This document shows positions 15,604-23,154 of a stretch of 64,000 bases of DNA, in pieces. The notes below the pieces were generated by a model. It saw only the letters and a list, made by a program, of their open reading frames with translations. It searched no databases and was not told where the DNA came from. The stretch is taken from assembly GCA_934476515.1 (NCBI GenBank), contig CAKSNZ010000003.1:1-64000 (forward strand), written 5' to 3'. Every line of letters starts with the position of its first letter. Within the stretch, counting starts at the first letter, position 1. This DNA comes from an uncultured Ruminococcus sp. Its GTDB lineage: Bacteria; Bacillota; Clostridia; Oscillospirales; Acutalibacteraceae. The position numbers and the translations under genes are program-made.

Positions 15604-16923
15604 ATGACCATAGCAAAAAGTAATAACAAAAGTGTTACCAAGAAATTTGTAAGATATGTTTCTCAAAATGTTTTGGGAATGATAGGTATGTCACTATATA
15701 TTCTTGCAGATACTTTTTTTATTTCAGAGTCAGTTGGTGCTAACGGTATTACGGCTCTAAATATTGTGTTGCCTATATATAGCTTTATTTTTGCAATAGG
15801 TGCAATGATTGGTGTTGGTTCAGCAATACGATTTTCTATTAATAAAAATAAAGGCTCAAAAAGTAAAACAAATTATTTCTTTAATGCACTGTTTTGGGGA
15901 ACAACTATAGGTCTTATATTTTCTTTTATAGGTTTGTTTTTTCCGGGACAAGTTGTTTCTATTATGGGTGGTGACAGTACCATTGTAGAAGTGGGAAGAG
16001 GTTACACAATGATATTTATGTCATTTGCACCATTTTTTATTTGGAATCATATTTTCAATGCATTTGTTCTTAATGACGGTTCACCATCAATAGCAATGTC
16101 AGCAACATTATTCAGTAGTTTGTTTAATATTATATTTGACTATGTGCTAATGTTCCCACTAAATATGGGTATGGAAGGCGCTGCCCTAGCAACTGCATTG
16201 TCACCGATAGTGGGTGTAATGATTTGTTTTATCCATATCTTTTCAAAGAAAAATACAACATCATTAAAGCCACAGAAACCATCATTTAAGAAGCTTGTTT
16301 ATTCTTGTCAGGTTGGTATATCCTCATTTGTAGGACAAATTTCATCAGGTGTTATTACAATAGTATTCAACTTCCTGATTTTAGGTTTAACAGGTAACAC
16401 AGGTGTTGCAGCTTACGGTATTGTAGCAAATGTTTCTCTTGTGGGAATTTCCGTATTTAATGGTGTGTCACAAGGTAGTCAACCTTTATTTAGTGAACAT
16501 TACGGTAAAGGTGATAAAGACGGTATTAAAATCTTAAGGAGACTAAGTATCATAACTTCATTATTATTTTCAGCAATAATGATTTTACTTATATTTGTGT
16601 TTACTGATTTTATTGTTGGTATGTTTAACAGTGAAAATAATCTATTACTTGAAAAGTATGCAGTAGTAGGCTTAAGATTATATTCAATAGGCTTTATATT
16701 TGCAGGTTTAAATGTAGTAGGTTCAGGTATATTCAGTGCAACAAATTTTCCTAAGTGGGCATTTGCAACATCAATTGCGAGAGGTTTTGTACTGATTATA
16801 CTTTCAGCAGTTGTTATGTCAATTTTATTCGGTATGACAGGTGTGTGGTTAGCTTTTGCAGTGGCAGAGCTATTAACACTTATAATCACTTCAATAGGAT
16901 TTACTAAGATTACAAAATTCTAA
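15604..16923 (+). CDS. MATE-family multidrug/Na+ exporter
   Basis: A 439-residue polytopic membrane protein with about twelve hydrophobic segments and an internal repeat of two six-segment halves. MATE features include MSLYILADTFFISESVGANGITALNI near the N-terminus (split here from the following helix), GDGSPSIAMSATLFSS-type sequence in the first half, and the second-half VSQGSQPLFSEHYGKG. It would export drugs or organic cations in exchange for Na+ or H+; the substrate is unknown. ATG at 15604 follows GGGGG with five-base spacing. The gene stands alone between its promoter and a terminator, divergent from the SOS cassette. Confidence 0.9.
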   Translation: MTIAKSNNKSVTKKFVRYVSQNVLGMIGMSLYILADTFFISESVGANGITALNIVLPIYSFIFAIGAMIGVGSAIRFSINKNKGSKSKTNYFFNALFWGTTIGLIFSFIGLFFPGQVVSIMGGDSTIVEVGRGYTMIFMSFAPFFIWNHIFNAFVLNDGSPSIAMSATLFSSLFNIIFDYVLMFPLNMGMEGAALATALSPIVGVMICFIHIFSKKNTTSLKPQKPSFKKLVYSCQVGISSFVGQISSGVITIVFNFLILGLTGNTGVAAYGIVANVSLVGISVFNGVSQGSQPLFSEHYGKGDKDGIKILRRLSIITSLLFSAIMILLIFVFTDFIVGMFNSENNLLLEKYAVVGLRLYSIGFIFAGLNVVGSGIFSATNFPKWAFATSIARGFVLIILSAVVMSILFGMTGVWLAFAVAELLTLIITSIGFTKITKF

Positions 16924-16945
16924 AATTTTATATTTATAATAAATT

Positions 16946-16973
16946 AAGGTGGCTGTAATCAGCCACCTTTTTA
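16946..16973 (+). terminator. Rho-independent terminator of the MATE gene
   Basis: AAGGTGGCTG (16946-16955), loop TAAT, CAGCCACCTT (16960-16969), then TTT. Confidence 0.85.
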
Positions 16974-16979
16974 TACGCA

Positions 16980-17011
16980 AAAATAGGCTATGTAGAAACT
17001 CTACATAGCCA
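16980..17011 (-). terminator. Rho-independent terminator of the phosphoglucomutase gene
   Basis: GGCTATGTAGA (16987-16997) and TCTACATAGCC (17001-17011) pair over 11 bp with a 3-base loop; on the minus strand TATTTTTGC follows. Confidence 0.82.
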
Positions 17012-17031
17012 TAATTTTATGATTAATTAAA

Positions 17032-18744
17032 TTAGTTTAGACCTAACTGAGCCTTAACATCATCAGCAATCTTGTTACCGATTTCAATTGATTCTTCTTC
17101 TGTCTTACCGATAGAAGTAATGTAAAGCTTAATCTTTGGTTCAGTACCACTAGGTCTTATGATAACTGCATTACCACCTAAGCAGAAGTGAAGTACATTT
17201 GACTTTGGTAGGTCAATAGGTGTGATTTCACCTGTAGCAACATCTTTTTCTTCACTCTTTAGGTAATCGTAAATTTTCTTAACAGTTTCACCGTTAACAG
17301 TCTTTAGTGGGTTTTCACGAAGATTATCCATAATTTCCTTCATCTTCTTCATACCACTGGCACCATCAAATTCAAATGAAAGTGTTGTGTTTCTGTAATA
17401 GCCGTATTCTTTGTAAATTTCATCAATTACATTAGCAAGTGTCTTACCTTGCTTTCTGTAATAAGCAGCCATTTCACAGATTAGCATTGAAGCAACAACA
17501 GCATCCTTATCTCTTACATAAGTACCTGCAAGATAACCGTAGCTTTCTTCAAAACCAAATACAAATCTTTCTTTTTCATTCTTTTCTTCAAGTCTTAGGA
17601 TAACTTCACCAATGTACTTAAAACCTGTTAGAACTTTCTTTAGTTCACAGTTGTACTTCTTACAGATTTCATCAATTAGTAGGGAAGTAACAATAGTTCT
17701 TACAACGATAGGATTTTTAGGTAATGTGCCTTTTTCTTTTCTAACGCTTAGTAGGTAGTTAGTTAGCATAATACCTGTTTCGTTACCTGTAATTAGTCTG
17801 TATGTGCCATTATCAGGAACTGCAATACCAACTCTATCAGCATCAGGGTCAGTAGCAAGTAGTAGGTCAGGCTTAACCTTTTCACACATATCAAGACCTA
17901 ACTGTAGAGCTTCCTTGATTTCAGGGTTAGGGTAAGGACAAGTTGTAAAGTTACCGTCAGGCATTTCCTGCTCAGGAACAACTGTTACATCATTAATACC
18001 GATTTCCTTTAGAACTCTTCTAACCAGCTTGTTACCTGTACCGTTAAGTGGTGTGTAAACAACCTTTAGACCTGAGTCAGCACATAGACCTTCATTTACC
18101 TGCTGTTCTTTAACATTAGCAAGGTATTCTGTATATACATCATCATTAACATATTCGATAAGACCTTCTTCAACTGCCTTGTCAAAGTCCATAGTCTTAA
18201 CACCTGTGAACATATCAATCTTCTGAATTTCATCATAAACTGCACCGGCAGCATTGTCTGTCATCTGACAACCGTCACTACCATATGCTTTATAACCATT
18301 ATATTTTGCAGGGTTATGAGAAGCAGTAACCATAATACCTGCTTTACAACCAAAGTGTCTTACTAGGAAAGAAAGAACAGGTGTTGGTTGTAGTTCACTG
18401 GTGATATATGCCTTAATGCCGTTAGCAGCAAGAACCTTAGCAGCCTCATTCATAAATAGGTCAGCTTTAATTCTGCTATCGTGGCTAATTGCAACTGCAC
18501 CACCACCAATGTTATTTACATAGTTTGCAAGACCCTGAGTAGCCTGACGAACAACATAAATGTTCATTCTGTTAGTACCTGCACCGATAACCCCTCTAAG
18601 ACCGGCAGTACCGAATTCTAGGTTCTTGTAAAATCTTTCGTAAATTTCATCTTCATTGCCTTTAATTGCAGCTAATTCTTCAATTAAATCTTTATCTTCC
18701 TTGGCGTTTTCGCACCATACATTGTATAAAGTGTTAGAATCCAT
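17032..18744 (-). CDS. pgcA: Alpha-phosphoglucomutase / phosphomannomutase
   Basis: A 570-residue enzyme interconverting glucose 1-phosphate and glucose 6-phosphate (or the mannose forms). The phosphoserine loop TASHNPAKYNGYK has its Ser at residue 142, the Mg2+ loop is DPDADRVGI near 300, the sugar-binding loop is FGFEESYGYL near 390, and the C-terminal phosphate-binding loop is RPSGTEPKIK. Length fits the PgcA-type long form of Firmicutes. The ATG follows AAAGGAG. It is a single gene with its own promoter and terminator, feeding cell-wall and glycogen sugar nucleotides. The exact substrate preference cannot be read from sequence. Confidence 0.92.
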   Translation of the reverse strand: MDSNTLYNVWCENAKEDKDLIEELAAIKGNEDEIYERFYKNLEFGTAGLRGVIGAGTNRMNIYVVRQATQGLANYVNNIGGGAVAISHDSRIKADLFMNEAAKVLAANGIKAYITSELQPTPVLSFLVRHFGCKAGIMVTASHNPAKYNGYKAYGSDGCQMTDNAAGAVYDEIQKIDMFTGVKTMDFDKAVEEGLIEYVNDDVYTEYLANVKEQQVNEGLCADSGLKVVYTPLNGTGNKLVRRVLKEIGINDVTVVPEQEMPDGNFTTCPYPNPEIKEALQLGLDMCEKVKPDLLLATDPDADRVGIAVPDNGTYRLITGNETGIMLTNYLLSVRKEKGTLPKNPIVVRTIVTSLLIDEICKKYNCELKKVLTGFKYIGEVILRLEEKNEKERFVFGFEESYGYLAGTYVRDKDAVVASMLICEMAAYYRKQGKTLANVIDEIYKEYGYYRNTTLSFEFDGASGMKKMKEIMDNLRENPLKTVNGETVKKIYDYLKSEEKDVATGEITPIDLPKSNVLHFCLGGNAVIIRPSGTEPKIKLYITSIGKTEEESIEIGNKIADDVKAQLGLN

Positions 18745-18802
18745 CTCAAGTTTCTCCTTTATGAGTTGCTTTTTCTTTAAGGAACATACTTCCTTGCTTA
18801 AA

Positions 18803-18831
18803 AATATACCACAAAATCAACCTTCTATCAA
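18803..18831 (-). promoter_or_regulatory. Promoter of pgcA
   Basis: Minus-strand TTGATA (18831-18826), 17-base spacer, TATATT (18808-18803). Confidence 0.65.
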
Positions 18832-18893
18832 TAAGTTTTTTGAATTTTTATTAAATTGTTATAACTTTATCAATATATATAAAAATAAAAATG

Positions 18894-18922
18894 TTGATTT
18901 ATTGAGAATAATATTGTATAGT
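18894..18922 (+). promoter_or_regulatory. Promoter of the one-TM Thr-rich protein at 18957
   Basis: TTGATT (18894-18899), 17-base spacer, TATAGT (18917-18922). Confidence 0.65.
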
Positions 18923-18956
18923 AGTATATAGCGAAATTTTTGAAAGGAATATTCTA

Positions 18957-20054
18957 ATGGATAATAACGAAAACAATATCAACAATGAAAACCTAGTTGA
19001 GGAAAATACCTCAGCTAAAGAAACTAACAGTGTAGACGAAAACGGTGGTTATGTATCACAGTTCGGTGAATTAACAAATGCAGATGGTGAACCACTGGAA
19101 ACTACTGCACCAACAGAAGAACCAAAGAAAAAGTTCTTCCTATTTAAGTACATTCACCCAAGTATCTTTATTGCAATTTGTGTATTCTTAGTAGCACTTA
19201 TTGCTTTTGGTGTTTATTGGATTTTTGGTTCAAAGACAATCACAGGTACATGGATGAGAGAAGTAGAGAACAACAATTCAGCATCTTCAACTGCTGATGA
19301 AGTTGAGAAGATTGCAGTATATTACACATTTGAAAAAGCAGATTCTAACGGTAAGGGTACTTACTATATGAATGTTCAGGGTGAACAGTCTAAGGGTGAG
19401 TATAAACTATCAACAAGTGGTGATAAGAAAAAGATTACTATCGGTAATTCAGAACTTACATACGAAGTAACAGGTGTTAAGCTATTTGGTAACGCAACAC
19501 TTAAGTTAACTCAGGATGCTTATACAGACAAGACAACAGGTCAGAAGGTTAAATCTCAGACTATTGAAATGGATCAAGATAAAGACCCCGGTTATGATGA
19601 AATGTCAATGAAGGATTACAAGACTGATAAGGACCTTATCGGTAAGTGGAATACAGAATATAAGATTTCTTATTACTATGGTATGTATCAGCTAGATTGC
19701 GACATTGAAATCAAGGATAACGGTATTATGACTGTTCATGCAAGTAACAGTGATATTGGTATGGACTCAACATACTACTATGCTTATTCTGCTGAAAATG
19801 GTAAGCTAACATTTAAGGGCGTTACTGATAAAGACAAGAATAAGGCAACTCTTGAATATAAACTAAAGGACGGTATCCTAACTATTGTTGATAAGGATAA
19901 CAAGACAATGTTTAGTGAATCAGTCCTAGGTTCTGCTCAGTTCTATAAAGACGGCGAAAAGAAGCCTGAAGGTATCACAACAGTTACTACAACAACTGCA
20001 CCATCAACAAAAACTGCTACACAGGCTGCAACTCAAACAACAAAAGCTAAATAA
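18957..20054 (+). CDS. One-TM protein with two lipocalin-like extracytoplasmic domains
   Basis: A 365-residue protein of unknown function. The acidic, Asn-rich N-terminus (1 to about 60) is followed by a membrane segment at about 66-90 (FIAICVFLVALIAFGVYWIFG). Two beta-rich domains follow: about 95-205, opening ITGTWMREVE with GKGTYYMNVQGE inside, and about 220-325, opening LIGKWNTEYKI. The GxW openings and strand pattern recall lipocalin-like folds. The C-terminus is a Thr/Ala/Gln tail. Its plan matches the protein at 12614. It has its own promoter and terminator. Surface location is inferred from topology. Confidence 0.75.
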   Translation: MDNNENNINNENLVEENTSAKETNSVDENGGYVSQFGELTNADGEPLETTAPTEEPKKKFFLFKYIHPSIFIAICVFLVALIAFGVYWIFGSKTITGTWMREVENNNSASSTADEVEKIAVYYTFEKADSNGKGTYYMNVQGEQSKGEYKLSTSGDKKKITIGNSELTYEVTGVKLFGNATLKLTQDAYTDKTTGQKVKSQTIEMDQDKDPGYDEMSMKDYKTDKDLIGKWNTEYKISYYYGMYQLDCDIEIKDNGIMTVHASNSDIGMDSTYYYAYSAENGKLTFKGVTDKDKNKATLEYKLKDGILTIVDKDNKTMFSESVLGSAQFYKDGEKKPEGITTVTTTTAPSTKTATQAATQTTKAK

Positions 20055-20068
20055 GAATATTTAAATCT

Positions 20069-20100
20069 AAAGCCACAACTTTTACAGTTGTGGCTTTTTT
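20069..20100 (+). terminator. Rho-independent terminator
   Basis: AAAGCCACAACT (20069-20080), loop TTTAC, AGTTGTGGCTTT (20086-20097), then a further T run. Confidence 0.87.
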
Positions 20101-20164
20101 ATGCTTTACTATATTATAATTATTTTATAAACACTAATAATTATTCATACTTTTAAAATTAAAA

Positions 20165-20204
20165 GACAAAAAGAAAAGGACGGTTATTTTTATTTAACCG
20201 TCCT
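20165..20204 (-). terminator. Rho-independent terminator of the YebC gene
   Basis: AGGACGGTTA (20177-20186) and TAACCGTCCT (20195-20204); on the minus strand TTTTCTTTTT follows the stem. Confidence 0.82.
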
Positions 20205-20237
20205 AAATTATTGAAATAGATGTAATTTAAAAACTAA

Positions 20238-20972
20238 TTAGTCCATTTCCCAGTTATGCCAAACATTCTGAATGTCATCATTTTCTTCAAACATATCAAG
20301 CATCTTCTGCATCTTAGCCTTAGTTTCTTCATCTTCAATCTTTGTGTATGTTGATGGTACTTCTTCAACTTCAGCAGATACAAATTCATAACCCTTAGCA
20401 GCAAGGTCATCACGAATAGCAGAGAAGTCATCCGGCTCTGTGTAAATTGTGAAGATATCTTCATCAGCCTCAAAGTCAGAAGCACCTGCTTCAAGAGCTT
20501 CTTCCATTACAGTGTCTTCATCTTTGTCAAAGTCTTCTCTTTCAACAACAAGAACACCTTTCTTTGAGAACATAAAACCAACACAACCCGGTGTACCCAT
20601 ATTGCCACCAAACTTATCAAAGTAGTGACGAACTTCACCGGCTGTTCTGTTTCTGTTATCTGTAAGAGCCTCAACAATTACAGCAATACCTGATGGGCCG
20701 TAACCCTCATATGTAACAGATTCATAGTTGTCACCTTCACTAGAAGATGCAGCCTTTTTAATAATTCTTTCAATGTTGTCATTTGGAACATTAGCAGCCT
20801 TAGCCTTAGCAATACAATCACGAAGTTTTGAGTTTACATTAGGGTCAGCAGAACCACCGTCACGAATAGCAACAATAAGTTCTCTACCAATCTTTGTAAA
20901 TACCTTTGCTCTGGCAGCATCATTTTTGCCTTTTTTCTGCTTAATGGTACTCCATTTATTATGTCCTGACAT
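20238..20972 (-). CDS. YebC/PmpR-family protein
   Basis: A 244-residue cytoplasmic protein of the YebC/TACO1 family, variously described as a DNA-binding regulator or a factor relieving ribosome stalling. It opens with the family signature MSGHNKWSTIKQKKG and continues KVFTKIGRELIVAIRDGG; the middle has YEGYGPSGIAVIVE and GGNMGTPGCVGFMF. Length and motifs are typical. Single minus-strand gene with its own promoter and terminator. Confidence 0.95.
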   Translation of the reverse strand: MSGHNKWSTIKQKKGKNDAARAKVFTKIGRELIVAIRDGGSADPNVNSKLRDCIAKAKAANVPNDNIERIIKKAASSSEGDNYESVTYEGYGPSGIAVIVEALTDNRNRTAGEVRHYFDKFGGNMGTPGCVGFMFSKKGVLVVEREDFDKDEDTVMEEALEAGASDFEADEDIFTIYTEPDDFSAIRDDLAAKGYEFVSAEVEEVPSTYTKIEDEETKAKMQKMLDMFEENDDIQNVWHNWEMD

Positions 20973-21006
20973 TTATATCATCCCTTATATTAAAATTTGC
21001 CTTAAA

Positions 21007-21035
21007 ATTATATCACAAATATAGGAAAAATGCAA
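21007..21035 (-). promoter_or_regulatory. Promoter of the YebC gene
   Basis: Minus-strand TTGCAT (21035-21030), 17-base spacer, TATAAT (21012-21007). Confidence 0.62.
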
Positions 21036-21123
21036 ATATATTTATTTGTTATTCTTGTTTAGAAAAATGCTTAAAATATATATTACAATTTGGTTACAAA
21101 AGTGCGTTATCCTCTTGAATGTT

Positions 21124-21132
21124 TGCTATAAT
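21124..21132 (+). promoter_or_regulatory. Extended -10 promoter of the yicC-to-thiN gene run
   Basis: TGC followed by TATAAT (21127-21132), an extended -10; the -35 is poor. It lies about 90 bases before yicC. The intergenic stretch 20973-21223 otherwise shows only the YebC promoter and AT-rich sequence. Confidence 0.5.
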
Positions 21133-21223
21133 AGGTATTAAATACAATATAGGGTACTATGCAAATACGAAATGCCCATATATGTATAAAATGAATTTTT
21201 AATTAATATACGAGGTTATAATA

Positions 21224-22102
21224 ATGGTTCGTTCAATGACAGGCTTCGGAAGACACGAAGCAACTGTTGACGGCAGAGATATTGTAGTAGAAATTAAAAG
21301 TGTAAATCACCGTTACTATGAATTTAATTGCCGTACAACAAGAGGATATAACTTTCTTGAAGAAAAGTTAAAGTCCTATATTAAAGAAAAGGTTAGCAGA
21401 GGTAAGATTGATGTATATGTTTCTTTAAGTCAAAAGGAAGACACAGAGTCAATCGTAAAGATTAACCCAAGTTTAGCACAAGGTTATATTAATGCACTAA
21501 AGAAACTTTCAACAGAATATGGTGTAACAGATGATATTTCTGTTTCTACAGTTGCTCAGTACAACGATATTTTCCAAGTACATAGAGCACCTGAAGATGA
21601 GGAAGAAGTTTGGAATGCAGTTAAGGAAGTTCTTGATGTAGCACTTGACAACTTTATTAAGATGAGAGAAGTAGAAGGAGAGAAGATGAAGGCTGACATT
21701 ATGTCAAGAGCTGAAACTATCCTTTCTATTGTTTCTAAAATCGAAGAAAAGTCACCTGAAAGAGTAAAAGATTATGAAGCAAGACTAAAAGAAAGAATTG
21801 AAGAACTTTTAGGTAGTGCTGATTTTGATGAACAGAGAATTTTAACAGAGGTTGCAATTTTTGCAGATAAGGTTGCAGTTGATGAAGAAACTGTTCGTCT
21901 AAGAAGTCACTTTGACCAGCTAAAATTACTTATGAATAGCGATGGTGAAATCGGTAGAAAGATTGACTTTATTATTCAAGAAATGAATAGAGAAGCCAAT
22001 ACTATCGGTAGCAAAGCTAATGACAGCACACTATCTCATATGGTAGTTGATATTAAGGCTGAAATTGAAAAGATTAGAGAGCAAATTCAAAACATTGAAT
22101 AA
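21224..22102 (+). CDS. yicC: YicC/YloC-family endoribonuclease-like protein
   Basis: A 292-residue protein beginning MVRSMTGFGRHEA, the family hallmark, and ending in the conserved C-terminal domain (MNREANTIGSKANDSTLSHMVVDIKAEIEKIREQIQNIE region, cited in part). Members are reported to act as endoribonucleases. GAGGT precedes the ATG. It leads the run yicC-remA-gmk-rpoZ-priA, as in many Firmicutes, and the next gene starts 9 bases later. Confidence 0.94.
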   Translation: MVRSMTGFGRHEATVDGRDIVVEIKSVNHRYYEFNCRTTRGYNFLEEKLKSYIKEKVSRGKIDVYVSLSQKEDTESIVKINPSLAQGYINALKKLSTEYGVTDDISVSTVAQYNDIFQVHRAPEDEEEVWNAVKEVLDVALDNFIKMREVEGEKMKADIMSRAETILSIVSKIEEKSPERVKDYEARLKERIEELLGSADFDEQRILTEVAIFADKVAVDEETVRLRSHFDQLKLLMNSDGEIGRKIDFIIQEMNREANTIGSKANDSTLSHMVVDIKAEIEKIREQIQNIE

Positions 22103-22111
22103 AGGTGCTTT

Positions 22112-22360
22112 ATGAAACTTATTAATATTGGATTTGGTAATTTAGTTAATTCAAGCAGAATCATCTCTGTAGTCAGTCCTGATTCTGCTCCTATAAAACG
22201 AATTGTTCAGGATAGTAAGCAGAAAAGTATGCTTATTGATGCTACTTACGGCAGAAGATGTAAAGCAGTTATTATTACAGACAGTGACCATGTTGTACTT
22301 TCTGCTATTTCTCCTGAAACAATAGGTAACAGATTGGAGGGTGAACAAAGCGATGAATAA
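22112..22360 (+). CDS. remA: RemA-family (DUF370) regulatory protein
   Basis: An 82-residue protein with the RemA/YlzA pattern: [26 protein letters not shown] and [15 protein letters not shown]. In Bacillus RemA activates matrix and osmoprotection genes by binding DNA. Location between yicC and gmk is the conserved position of this gene, which supports orthology. It ends overlapping the ribosome site region of gmk. Confidence 0.93.
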   Translation: MKLINIGFGNLVNSSRIISVVSPDSAPIKRIVQDSKQKSMLIDATYGRRCKAVIITDSDHVVLSAISPETIGNRLEGEQSDE

Positions 22361-22928
22361 CAAAGGACTACTTATTATTTATTCCGGTTTTTCCGGAGTA
22401 GGTAAGGGAACGATTATGAAGGAAATGCTAAAGAAAGAAGATAATTTCCGACTATCTGTTTCTGCTACTACAAGAGCTCCAAGACCGGGAGAAGTAAACG
22501 GTAGAGAATATTACTTCATTTCAAAAGAAGAATTTGAAGAAATGATTAAGAATGATGAGTTCTTTGAATATGCTCAGTATTCTGATAATTATTACGGAAC
22601 ACCTAAGAAACCTGTTGAAGAAATGCTAAAGAAAGGTCTTGATGTATTTCTTGAAATTGAAGTTCAAGGTGGCCTTCAAATGATGGATAAGCGACCTGAT
22701 GCACTTAGTATTTTTATTGTGCCACCATCATTAGAAGAGCTTGAATCTCGACTTCGTGGCAGAAATACCGAAACCGAAGAGGTTATCAAGAAGCGTCTTT
22801 CAGCAGTAGAATTTGAAAAACAGTTTGTTCCAAAGTATGATGTTAAGGTTGTTAATGACAAGGTTGAAGATGCAGTAAATCAAGTTATTGATATAGTAAA
22901 AAAAGAGAAAGAAAAAAGAAATAATTAA
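22353..22928 (+). CDS. gmk: Guanylate kinase
   Basis: A 191-residue enzyme that phosphorylates GMP to GDP. The P-loop [10 protein letters not shown] lies at residues 12-21; the GMP-binding part has [19 protein letters not shown], and the lid carries [18 protein letters not shown]. Start: ATG at 22353; an in-frame GTG at 22341 directly abuts the GGAGG and cannot use it. The spacing from GGAGG to the chosen ATG (12 bases) is rather long. The gene overlaps the end of remA. Confidence 0.95.
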   Translation: MNNKGLLIIYSGFSGVGKGTIMKEMLKKEDNFRLSVSATTRAPRPGEVNGREYYFISKEEFEEMIKNDEFFEYAQYSDNYYGTPKKPVEEMLKKGLDVFLEIEVQGGLQMMDKRPDALSIFIVPPSLEELESRLRGRNTETEEVIKKRLSAVEFEKQFVPKYDVKVVNDKVEDAVNQVIDIVKKEKEKRNN

Positions 22929-22950
22929 TTTATAAAAAGGAGATATAATT

Positions 22951-23154
22951 ATGCGTTTAGCTTCAGTAGATGATATGTTATCAGGTAAGGAAAGTCGTTA
23001 TGCACTAGTAATCGGTGTAGCAAAGAGAGCAAGAGAAATTGCACAGGAATTTGAAGAACAGGGTATAATTACTGACGAAAAGCCGGTTCTTCTTGCTATC
23101 GAAGATTTTAAGAATCACAAGTACAACCTACTTGAACCAGAAGATGAAGAATGA
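22951..23154 (+). CDS. rpoZ: RNA polymerase omega subunit
   Basis: A 67-residue protein with the omega signature: a SRYALVIGVAKRAREIAQ helix near residues 15-32 and KPVLLAIEDFKNHKY later. Omega assists assembly and stability of the RNA polymerase core. AAAGGAGA precedes the ATG. Its last 11 bases overlap the priA start, and its position after gmk is the conserved one. Confidence 0.93.
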   Translation: MRLASVDDMLSGKESRYALVIGVAKRAREIAQEFEEQGIITDEKPVLLAIEDFKNHKYNLLEPEDEE

